64,000 nucleotides of DNA from an uncultured Lachnospiraceae bacterium (GTDB lineage Bacteria; Bacillota; Clostridia; Lachnospirales; Lachnospiraceae): NCBI GenBank assembly GCA_902761225.1, contig CACWJQ010000017.1:1-64000 (forward strand), written 5' to 3'. Both the position numbers and the translations under genes were made by a program. Below the pieces are notes generated by a model. The model worked only from the letters and a program-made list of their open reading frames with translations, did no database searches and had not been told where the DNA came from. Every line of letters begins with the position of its first letter. Position 1 is the first letter of the stretch. Below are positions 42,264-50,423 of the stretch, one piece after another.

Positions 42264-44858
42264 ATGAGAAAAAGAAGTGCAGAACAAAAAAGAGAGACCA
42301 GAAACGAGATCCTTAAGACTCTCAAAGGTTTTATAGTACCTGCGATAATTTTCGCCATTATCGCTGCGTTTGTGATCTTTGTTGTCAAGTATCAGCAGGT
42401 TGAGGAAGAAGAGCAGGTCATACCTGTAAATGCGTATGCCGGTGACGGTAAGGCCATAGTTCTTGAGGATGACCAGATCCGTTTTACCATGGATCCCGCT
42501 ACCACTTACTTCACTGTTGAAGTTAAGGCTACAGGTAAGATATGGTCTTCAATCCCCGATGATGTTGAGACAGATACCATCGCTATGAGCTCTGAGAAGG
42601 GACGCATCAGGTCCACACTCGGTGTTACATATTCCGATGATATCGGTGCTGAGGTTCCCCTTAACAACTATACCTACAGCATTGAGAACCAGACATTCGA
42701 TGTTGAGACTGACGGACAGTCTGTAACCGTTCATTATTCTGTAGGTAAAGCTCAGAAGGAATTCGTCATTCCTCCTGTTTGCAGAGAAGAGGAATTCAAC
42801 GCGATCATTGCACTTGCTGATCAGACCCAGTCCAATATGATCAAGCAGTATTACAAGAAGTATGACATCAATAACCTTGGCAAGAAGGATGACAAGGATG
42901 CACTTCTTGAGAGATATCCTTCACTTGAGAATGGAGTTCTGTATATCCTCAGAGATAATGCAACCGATGCGATTAAGGGAAAGCTTCAGGGTATCTTCGA
43001 AGAACTCGGATATACTTATGACCAGTTCCTCCTTGATAAGGAACTCGATGCTTCGGCAGCTACCAACGATAATCCCATATTCAATATCGATATGAGATAC
43101 AGGATCGAGAACGGTGATCTTGTTGTTGAGATCCCTTACAGCTCTATCCAGTATCCCAAGGAGCGTCCCATGCTCAGCATCGATGTACTTCCTTTCTTCG
43201 GTGCAGGCGGACGTGATGATGAAGGATTCCTCTTCGTTCCCGAAGGAAGCGGAGCTCTTATAAAGTTCAACAACGGCAAGATATCTCAGAGTAACTATTA
43301 TGCGAATATGTACGGCTGGGATATGTGCCACCAGAGAGATGCAGTGGTTCACAATACCGCTACCGCATTCAACACCTTTGGTGTTTCGAACGGCAATGAT
43401 TCCTTTATCTGTATCATTGAGGGCGGTTCTTCATACGCTGCTGTAGAGGCGGATGTAGCCGGAAGATTCAACAGTTACAATTTCGTAAATGCTGAGTACG
43501 GAGTTCTCGAGAGAGAGCAGTTCGATGTAGGAAGCGTTTCAAACAGCCAGGTTTATGTATATCAGGAGTTCCTGCCCGATGAAGTCATATCCCAGAGATA
43601 TTCATTCATCAATTCCGGAAGCTATGTAGATATGGCCAAGGAATATCAGAGCTACCTTCTTGATAAGTACGGCCAGTACATCACTAAGAACAACGATACC
43701 TCAGCTCCTGTTGTTGTGGAGATCGTAGGTGCGGTTGACAAGGTCAGACAGATAGTGGGTGTTCCCGTATCGAGACCTCTTGAACTTACCACTTATGATG
43801 AAGCTAAGGAGATAGTTACCCAGCTCAATTCCGAGGGCATGGATAACATGATCATCAAGCTTACCGGATGGTGCAACGGCGGTATCAACCAGTCGATACT
43901 CAAGGATGTGGATACCGTATGGGCTCTCGGATCTTCAGGCGATCTTAAGAAACTGTGTCAGACCGCTGCTGATCTTGGATGTGAGATTTATTTCGACGGT
44001 ATCACTGAATATGCATATGATTCCAATATATTTGACGGATTCTTCGCTTATGCGGATGCATCCAGGTTCATAAGCCGTGAGCTCAGTGAGCTTTTCCCTT
44101 ACAGCACGGTTACTTACGGAATCAGAGAAGGACTTGACGGACACTATCTGCTTCATGAGCAGCTGATCCTTGAAATGATGGCCAAGCTTAACAAGGCTTG
44201 CGATAAGTACGGAGCTACAGGCCCCTGCTTCCAGGATGTCGGATCCGAGCTTTCCAGTGACTTCTCAAGGTCCAATCCCAGATCCCGTGAGGACGCGCTT
44301 CTGGATCAGTCAGCAGCACTCAGGGATATGAGAGATAACGGTGCCAACATCATGATAAACACCGGTAATATCTATGCGGCTGTTTACAGTAATGTCATTA
44401 CCAAGATGGATCTCAGGGGAAGCGAGTATACCATACTTGATGAGTATGTTCCTTTCTATGAGCTGGCTATCCATGGATATATCACTTATACAGGAGAACC
44501 GGTTAATATCTGCGGTAATGAGACGGATGCAATCCTTGAATGTGCTGAATACGGAGCAGGCCTCAATTACAGCGTTATGGCTGAAGAGGTAGAGGCACTG
44601 CAGAAGACACTGTATCCCATGTTCTATGGCAGCTCCTTTGATGCGGTTCATGACAGGATGCTTGCTACATATACCAGATACAATAACGAGATGGGACATG
44701 TATTTGGTCAGGAGATGACAGGCCATGAGAATCTGAACGGCTTCGTATCCTGTACTGAGTATGCTGACGGTACCAGAGTATATGTCAATTACGGGTATAA
44801 TGATTACAGTGCTAACGGTATCACGGTACCTGCAAGAGATTATAAAGTTGTAAAATAA
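42264..44858 (+). CDS. DUF5696-like surface protein of the sugar ABC operon
   Basis: An 864-residue protein with an N-terminal membrane helix (FIVPAIIFAIIAAFVIFVV) and a large extracytoplasmic region. The segment TTYFTVEVKATGKIWSSIPDD and later blocks (WCNGGINQSILKDVD, YFDGITEYAYDSN) resemble the DUF5696 proteins that accompany YIP1 and sugar permease genes in Firmicutes; the central part (about 480-680) may be a TIM-barrel. The family function is unknown and no catalytic pair can be fixed by eye. Called from gene context and length. Confidence 0.7.
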   Translation: MRKRSAEQKRETRNEILKTLKGFIVPAIIFAIIAAFVIFVVKYQQVEEEEQVIPVNAYAGDGKAIVLEDDQIRFTMDPATTYFTVEVKATGKIWSSIPDDVETDTIAMSSEKGRIRSTLGVTYSDDIGAEVPLNNYTYSIENQTFDVETDGQSVTVHYSVGKAQKEFVIPPVCREEEFNAIIALADQTQSNMIKQYYKKYDINNLGKKDDKDALLERYPSLENGVLYILRDNATDAIKGKLQGIFEELGYTYDQFLLDKELDASAATNDNPIFNIDMRYRIENGDLVVEIPYSSIQYPKERPMLSIDVLPFFGAGGRDDEGFLFVPEGSGALIKFNNGKISQSNYYANMYGWDMCHQRDAVVHNTATAFNTFGVSNGNDSFICIIEGGSSYAAVEADVAGRFNSYNFVNAEYGVLEREQFDVGSVSNSQVYVYQEFLPDEVISQRYSFINSGSYVDMAKEYQSYLLDKYGQYITKNNDTSAPVVVEIVGAVDKVRQIVGVPVSRPLELTTYDEAKEIVTQLNSEGMDNMIIKLTGWCNGGINQSILKDVDTVWALGSSGDLKKLCQTAADLGCEIYFDGITEYAYDSNIFDGFFAYADASRFISRELSELFPYSTVTYGIREGLDGHYLLHEQLILEMMAKLNKACDKYGATGPCFQDVGSELSSDFSRSNPRSREDALLDQSAALRDMRDNGANIMINTGNIYAAVYSNVITKMDLRGSEYTILDEYVPFYELAIHGYITYTGEPVNICGNETDAILECAEYGAGLNYSVMAEEVEALQKTLYPMFYGSSFDAVHDRMLATYTRYNNEMGHVFGQEMTGHENLNGFVSCTEYADGTRVYVNYGYNDYSANGITVPARDYKVVK

Positions 44859-44882
44859 AAAGGGCGATACGGAGACCCGGTT

Positions 44883-45794
44883 ATGAAAAAGAATTTAAAC
44901 GGAAAAGTAAGTGGACTTGAAAAGAGGAGAGCATGGACAGGTGTTTTGTTCTGTTCACCATTCATCATCGGCTTTATACTGTTCATGATAAAGCCCATGT
45001 TTCAGTCATTCATGATGACGTTCTGCGAGGTTCAGGTAGGCGCCGGCAAGTTTGATCTGGTATTTACGGGACTGACCAATCTGAATAAGGCCTTCAGGGT
45101 TGATCCTGATTTCTCAAGGTTCCTTCTTGAGGGATTTGCGAGGATGATAGTTTATTCGCTGGCTATCATGGTATTCTCATTCTTCGTGGCACTTGTGCTT
45201 AATCAGGAATTCCACGGCAGAGCGCTTGTAAGAGCAATCTTCTTCCTTCCCGTTATCCTTTCAAGCGGTGTTATCCTCGGACTTGAGACCAATAACTCCG
45301 TTATAGCCATGATCCAGGCTGATATTTCTGATTCCATGCAGGGTGTCAGTATCACGGTTGTTCTTGAGGACATACTGAAGACTGCCGGTGTCGGTGTAAG
45401 AGCATATGAACAGGTCTTCACTCTTATAGACAACATTTATGATATTGCACTTGCATCCGGAATTCAGATAATAGTAATGCTCTCAGGTCTTCAGACTATT
45501 CCCAAGAGTATGTATGAAGCAGCTTCCATCGAGGGATGTACTGCATGGGAGAGCCTTTGGAAGGTTACATTCCCCATGGTAAGTTCCATATTCCTTGTAA
45601 ACTGGGTCTACACAATAGTCGACTTCAGTATGAGAACAGATAATGACGTTATGTCCAAGGTTTCGGATATCATGGTTCAGAACCTTAATTACGGACTCGC
45701 TTCTGCAATGGCATGGAGTTATTTCGTTATCACGATCGCGTTCCTTGCCTTAAGTTCTTTCATCATTTCCAGGAGGGTATATTATTATGAGTAA
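44883..45794 (+). CDS. Sugar ABC importer permease, second set (MalF type)
   Basis: A 303-residue permease with six membrane helices and an EAA loop SMYEAASIEGCTAWESLWKV (about 210). Overlaps the following permease by eight bases. With the next gene and the downstream binding protein it makes up a second CUT1-type importer inside the same locus. Confidence 0.91.
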   Translation: MKKNLNGKVSGLEKRRAWTGVLFCSPFIIGFILFMIKPMFQSFMMTFCEVQVGAGKFDLVFTGLTNLNKAFRVDPDFSRFLLEGFARMIVYSLAIMVFSFFVALVLNQEFHGRALVRAIFFLPVILSSGVILGLETNNSVIAMIQADISDSMQGVSITVVLEDILKTAGVGVRAYEQVFTLIDNIYDIALASGIQIIVMLSGLQTIPKSMYEAASIEGCTAWESLWKVTFPMVSSIFLVNWVYTIVDFSMRTDNDVMSKVSDIMVQNLNYGLASAMAWSYFVITIAFLALSSFIISRRVYYYE

Positions 45795-46797
45795 TACTGC
45801 GGTGATGAGTGCACCTGCCGAGACAGGAAGAGCACAGGCTAAGCCGAAGATGTCCGTATATAAGAGAAGAAAGCTGATGACCCAGGCTGCTATCAGTATC
45901 TGCAGATTCATCCTTCTCTTCGGATTATGCTTCATGATCATACAGCCCATACTGAACAAGATCTCAGTCAGCTTTATGACAGAAGAGGATCTCTATGATC
46001 CCGTCGTTGTCAATATCCCTGCACATTTTACGACAGAGAATTACACGCTTTCAGCTGAGATCATGTCTTACAAGGAAGCATTTAAGAATTCGATGATCAT
46101 ATCTCTTACGATCGCTATCCTTCAGGTATCTGTATGTACTCTTGTAGGATACGGACTGGCAAGATATGATTTTCCGCTGAAGAATCTGCTGTTTGGATGC
46201 GTGCTCCTGATGATCGTCGTACCTCCCCAGGTTATCTCGACATCACTGTATTTGCATTTCAGATTCTTTGATATCTTTGGCCTTATAAAACTGATAACGG
46301 GAAATGCCATCAACCTGCGTGGTTCGGTCCTTCCGTATTATATGATGAGTGCGGGATGCATGGGACTTAAAAACGGTCTGTACATTTACCTTATCAGACA
46401 GTTCTTCCGTAACATTCCCAAGGAACTGGAGGAAGCAGCATATGTTGACGGATGCGGTACTCTTAAGACCTTCATCATCATCATGCTTCCCGACGCAAAG
46501 CCCATCCTTACATCCTGTTTCCTGTTCGCATTTGTATGGCAGTGGACTGACGGATTGTATTCCAGCATGTTCCTCGGAACTACCAAGCTTGTATCCACCT
46601 CTCTTTCAAGAATAGTCGATTCGCTCGGAGCATTCATCATGAGAGAGCTCGGTATACAGACTTCAGTATCGGTTGCATATTCCAACTGTATCCTTTCAAC
46701 CGGTACACTGATGATCATTCTTCCTCTTATCATCCTGTATCTGTTTGCGCAGAGAGGCTTCGTTGAGTCCCTTGCTCAGTCAGGTATCAAGATGTAA
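45787..46797 (+). CDS. Sugar ABC importer permease, second set (MalG type)
   Basis: A 336-residue permease with six helices; EAA loop ELEEAAYVDGCGTLKTFIII (about 218) and a final FVESLAQSGIKM. The stop lies about 30 bases before the promoter of the second binding protein, so that gene can be transcribed separately. Confidence 0.91.
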   Translation: MSNTAVMSAPAETGRAQAKPKMSVYKRRKLMTQAAISICRFILLFGLCFMIIQPILNKISVSFMTEEDLYDPVVVNIPAHFTTENYTLSAEIMSYKEAFKNSMIISLTIAILQVSVCTLVGYGLARYDFPLKNLLFGCVLLMIVVPPQVISTSLYLHFRFFDIFGLIKLITGNAINLRGSVLPYYMMSAGCMGLKNGLYIYLIRQFFRNIPKELEEAAYVDGCGTLKTFIIIMLPDAKPILTSCFLFAFVWQWTDGLYSSMFLGTTKLVSTSLSRIVDSLGAFIMRELGIQTSVSVAYSNCILSTGTLMIILPLIILYLFAQRGFVESLAQSGIKM

Positions 46798-46802
46798 AAA
46801 AA

Positions 46803-46832
46803 TAGACAACACGCCGGTTAGTGTGCTATAAT
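46803..46832 (+). promoter_or_regulatory. Internal promoter before the second binding protein
   Basis: TAGACA (46803-46808) and TATAAT (46827-46832) with an 18-base spacer, just after the permease stop. The -10 is perfect. Allows extra expression of the binding protein, which is needed in excess over permeases. Confidence 0.55.
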
Positions 46833-46839
46833 CATGCGT

Positions 46840-46909
46840 GGGTCTAAAAGCCCGATATATATCCGCAATAATGCGGCAGGTATATATTTTAAACCGACCG
46901 TTTACGGTC
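46840..46909 (+). other. Structured 5' leader with three hairpins before the second binding protein gene
   Basis: Between the promoter and AAAGGAGG there are three short stems: GGGT/GCCC (about 46840-46854), CCGCA/TGCGG with an ATAA loop (46863-46876), and GACCG/CGGTC with a TTTA loop (46896-46909). The middle one can extend through flanking ATATATA and TATATAT. The last stem ends three bases before the ribosome binding site. No known riboswitch class is recognised. Confidence 0.45.
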
Positions 46910-46921
46910 AAAAGGAGGATT

Positions 46922-48430
46922 ATGAAGAGAAAGTTTTTGAACCAGATTATTGCAGTCGGCGCAACCGCAGCAATGGTTGCAGGACTTGCAGGCTGCGGCA
47001 CAGGCTCAGGTGACGGAGGACAGAACCCTGACAACCCCGGCGCAGGCACCGAGACCGGTAACACCGAGAACAATGGCGGTGGAACTACCACAGATCCTGT
47101 TGAGAACAATGACAGCCCTTATGAGGTCATTACCGATGCAGACGGCAACCCCATCGACCTTGGCGGAGTTGAAGTCATCATCCGTGACTGGTGGTCAAAC
47201 AATGAACTTCCCAACAACAATGATTATGAGGAAGCTCGTATCGATTACATCGATTGGTGCCAGGAGACCTACAACTTCACAGTAACCAATACTGCTATTT
47301 CAGACTGGGGCGGAGCTCCTCAGGATTTCGCAGATTACGTAATGTCCGGCGGCGATGACAACTACTATGTATTCACCATTCGTCCCGATGCAGCTACCAC
47401 ATCTGCTATGAACGAAGGTCTTATGTATGACCTTTCAACTCTGGATTGCCTTGATTTCGATCACAATCCTATCTTCACCAGAAACCAGATTGATGAGCTC
47501 TATTCAAACGGCGACAGCATCTATGCTATGTATGCTGCTAACAACGGTTTCTCAGAAGCAAGAGCCGGCATGTACTTCAACAAGAGAGTACTCGAGGATG
47601 CAGGTATCGATCCTAATTCCATCTATGAGATGCAGGATGCAGGAACCTGGACCTGGGACGCTTGGATCAAGATGCTTGAGACTGTAACCAGAGACATCGA
47701 CAACGATGGTACCATCGACATCTACGGATGCGGTGAGAACTACGGCGATCTCATCAAGGGATTCATCTTCTCAAACGGCGGAACCGAAGTTGCTTATGAC
47801 AGCGACGGAAAGTTCAGAATCGCTCTTGAGGATCCTAACGTTCTTGAAGGACTCAACATGTGTAAGGAAGTTATGGATAAGTACGATGTTCATAACGCTT
47901 ATGTAAACGACGAAGCTTGGGACTTCTATAAGGAAGACTGGCTCAGCGGACATTTCGCATTCTATCCCGGACAGGTTTGGGAAGCTGACAACGTCAGACA
48001 GATGGATGACGAAGTTGGATTCGCTATTTTCCCTGTAGGACCTTCTGCTGGAAACAACTATCACTCATATGCATCAGAGAACCTTTATGTAATCCCTGCT
48101 TGCTATGATGCTGACAAGGCTTGGAAGTGCGCATTCGCTTACATGCTTTACTTCGGCGATGTACCCGGATACGAAGATTTCATCGAGAACCTCGATGGAC
48201 TTAAGGCTGGATACTACAGCAAGTTCGATGACATCGAGTCCGTAGACAGCTCTGTTGTTCAGATCATCAAGACCGGCGGCTACGAGATCGGTGAGCTCGT
48301 TCCCAACCTCAGAATCGGTGAGGACTTCGAGTGGAATCTTTATGCAGGCGGCGCTGATGTATCATCTGTCATTGAAGCAACCAAGACTGCTTGGCAGACC
48401 TACATTGACGAGGCAAATGCTAAGAGATAA
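46922..48430 (+). CDS. Lipoprotein sugar-binding protein (family 1), second set
   Basis: A 502-residue lipoprotein (AGLAGCGTG lipobox) with an Asn/Gly/Thr-rich linker and a family-1 solute-binding fold: GVEVIIRDWWSNNELPN, then GDSIYAMYAAN, MYFNKRVLEDAGIDP and GTWTWDAWIKML, which are typical for sugar-binding proteins. AAAGGAGG is seven bases before the ATG at 46922; the longer upstream frame is rejected. It likely delivers an oligosaccharide to the second permease pair. Confidence 0.93.
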   Translation: MKRKFLNQIIAVGATAAMVAGLAGCGTGSGDGGQNPDNPGAGTETGNTENNGGGTTTDPVENNDSPYEVITDADGNPIDLGGVEVIIRDWWSNNELPNNNDYEEARIDYIDWCQETYNFTVTNTAISDWGGAPQDFADYVMSGGDDNYYVFTIRPDAATTSAMNEGLMYDLSTLDCLDFDHNPIFTRNQIDELYSNGDSIYAMYAANNGFSEARAGMYFNKRVLEDAGIDPNSIYEMQDAGTWTWDAWIKMLETVTRDIDNDGTIDIYGCGENYGDLIKGFIFSNGGTEVAYDSDGKFRIALEDPNVLEGLNMCKEVMDKYDVHNAYVNDEAWDFYKEDWLSGHFAFYPGQVWEADNVRQMDDEVGFAIFPVGPSAGNNYHSYASENLYVIPACYDADKAWKCAFAYMLYFGDVPGYEDFIENLDGLKAGYYSKFDDIESVDSSVVQIIKTGGYEIGELVPNLRIGEDFEWNLYAGGADVSSVIEATKTAWQTYIDEANAKR

Positions 48431-48454
48431 TCTCTTACGTCATTAAAACTTATG

Positions 48455-48488
48455 CAGGGCGGCGCCTAAAACGCCGTCCTGTTTTTTT
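48455..48488 (+). terminator. Rho-independent terminator after the second binding protein
   Basis: CAGGGCGGCG (48455-48464) pairs with CGCCGTCCTG (48472-48481) with one G-T pair, then seven T. Some readthrough into the U32-like genes is possible since they follow by 23 bases. Confidence 0.9.
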
Positions 48489-48510
48489 GAAAACTATTGG
48501 AGTGAATGTT

Positions 48511-49485
48511 ATGGGTGAAGCAAAATTCCATCTTCCCGGTCTCAGACAGAACTATCCTTTGAACATGCTCACTATAAGCATGTATGAACAGAAACCCGAA
48601 ATGTTCCGTGAAGGGGTTAAGATTGAGAGCTGCTATGGCGAGTTCCCCACATCTCTTTGGAATGGGGGGAGACCTTCATACAATGACCAGTGCTCTGCCG
48701 AATATATCGTTAATGTCATCAGAAGCCTTAATTCAAAGGGGGTATCTGTAAGACTTACATATACCAATATGACCATTAACGAGCACGAATTAAGCGATCC
48801 ATACTGCAATTTCTGTCTGGATCAGCTTGCTAAGGATGAGAAGAACTGTGTCATTCTTTTTTCTCCCATACTTGAAGAATATATAAGAAATAAATATCCG
48901 AATATGAAAATAGTATCCTCTACATGTAAGAGGATTAAAGATATAGATAAGGTAAACGAGGAACTGGCCAAGCCTTATCATCTCGTTGTTCTTGATTACG
49001 ATTTCAATAATGATTTCGAAGCTCTTGCCAGGATCAATGACCATCCAAGATGTGAAGTGCTGGTGAACTGTCTGTGTATTCCCAACTGTCCGAGACGCTC
49101 GGATCATTACCAGAACATAGCAGAGAATCAGAGACTTATACTTAAGAACAGGAGCATGCCTGCTGACCATCACATTCCTATCAAGCAGTGGCATTGTGAA
49201 TACGGAGAGCATAACTGTTTCTATACCATCAAGGATTATAAGACATTCATCAAGCCCGAGGATGTTGTGGGAAAATACAGTGATGAGCTGGACATCCATA
49301 ATTTTAAGATAGAAGGACGTACAGGTAATCTTTTCTCGCTTGTTGAGACATACAGCAATTTCCTTATAAAGCCGGAATATCAGGGACTGTTCAGGATACA
49401 GGTTCTGAATAATCTTAAGGCCAATAAGATCGTTAGTATCAATAAGCCGCTGCCTCAGAAATTCGTAATGCCCGGGGAGGTGTAA
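48511..49485 (+). CDS. U32-like protein A, possible iron-sulfur protein
   Basis: A 324-residue soluble protein. Near its end, HNFKIEGRTGNLFSLVETY resembles the U32 peptidase block F-K-I-E-G-R-x-x-x-x-x-V-x-x-x-Y. Cys residues in CLCIPNCPRRSDHY, FCLDQ and HCEYGEHNC could match the four ligands by which U32 proteins such as UbiU/UbiV hold a 4Fe-4S cluster. The N-terminus lacks a signal peptide. ATG 48511 is eight bases after TTGGAG; the TTG at 48487 lies in the terminator. The next gene is a paralogue. Role in the xylan locus is unknown; family call from motif only. Confidence 0.55.
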   Translation: MGEAKFHLPGLRQNYPLNMLTISMYEQKPEMFREGVKIESCYGEFPTSLWNGGRPSYNDQCSAEYIVNVIRSLNSKGVSVRLTYTNMTINEHELSDPYCNFCLDQLAKDEKNCVILFSPILEEYIRNKYPNMKIVSSTCKRIKDIDKVNEELAKPYHLVVLDYDFNNDFEALARINDHPRCEVLVNCLCIPNCPRRSDHYQNIAENQRLILKNRSMPADHHIPIKQWHCEYGEHNCFYTIKDYKTFIKPEDVVGKYSDELDIHNFKIEGRTGNLFSLVETYSNFLIKPEYQGLFRIQVLNNLKANKIVSINKPLPQKFVMPGEV

Positions 49486-49487
49486 GC

Positions 49488-50423
49488 TTGGATAATACTG
49501 ATAATAAGATATACTGGCATATACCCGGATTCTGTGCATTCAGGCTTCTCAATCAGCTGCTCATGAACATGATGAAGTCGTATCCCGAGTATTTCAACGA
49601 AGGGTATGTGATCGGATCTGCGTACGGTACATTTCCCGGAGCCATCTGGAACGGCGGAAGAGCAGTAATAGGTCTGACTCCGAAGGCACAGATACAGTCC
49701 ATATTGGACATCTATAACCAGAGGAATATTCCCGTAAGGTTTACCTGGACCAATACGCTCATCGGTGAGAAGGAGTGCTATGACACATATTGCAACCTTA
49801 TCATGAGGCTTGCTGATAACGGTCTTAACCAGGTACTGGTCAATTCACCGGCACTTGAAAAATATCTCAGGGAGAATTATCCATCCTTTAAGATGATCTC
49901 TTCTACAACAAAGAGGATCACTGACAGGGACAGGCTTATCGAGGAATTCGGGAAGGATTATTTTCTTGTGGTACTTGATTACGATCTTAACCATGATGAG
50001 GAAGTGCTGCGTCAGATAGTAGATTCCGGTAATGCCGGCAGATGCGAGATACTTGTTAACGAGGTCTGTTACCCGGGATGTCCCAAGCGCAAGGAACATT
50101 ATGAACAGCAGTCCAGGCTTCAGCTTGAGTATGATACTGTCACTACATTTCCGTGCCCGAATATCCAGACACCGAGAAAATTCTCGGAATGTATGGACAG
50201 ACCTGCATTCATCAAGGATACGGAGATAGGTTCGTATATAGAGCGCGGATTCAGGCAGTTCAAGATCGCAGGAAGAGGAATGCCCGAGGAGTATCTTATA
50301 GAGTCGTATCTGTATTTCCTGGTAAGACCGGAATACAGAGAGTTAGTTAAAAACAGATTTGAGACCCAGCTCAGGGATCTCAGAAACCGCGTGGCCCAGG
50401 GACACGCAAAGAGGAGAGTATGA
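49488..50423 (+). CDS. U32-like protein B, paralogue of A
   Basis: A 311-residue protein clearly related to its upstream neighbour: AYGTFPGAIWNGGRAV against CYGEFPTSLWNGGRPS, CYPGCPKRKEHYEQ against CIPNCPRRSDHYQ, and FKIAGR against FKIEGR. Starts with TTG at 49488, six bases after GGGGAGGTG, and overlaps the xylanase by ATGA. The conserved Cys set again hints at a bound cluster. A pair of paralogues next to each other suggests a heterodimer, as seen for UbiU-UbiV. Confidence 0.6.
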   Translation: MDNTDNKIYWHIPGFCAFRLLNQLLMNMMKSYPEYFNEGYVIGSAYGTFPGAIWNGGRAVIGLTPKAQIQSILDIYNQRNIPVRFTWTNTLIGEKECYDTYCNLIMRLADNGLNQVLVNSPALEKYLRENYPSFKMISSTTKRITDRDRLIEEFGKDYFLVVLDYDLNHDEEVLRQIVDSGNAGRCEILVNEVCYPGCPKRKEHYEQQSRLQLEYDTVTTFPCPNIQTPRKFSECMDRPAFIKDTEIGSYIERGFRQFKIAGRGMPEEYLIESYLYFLVRPEYRELVKNRFETQLRDLRNRVAQGHAKRRV

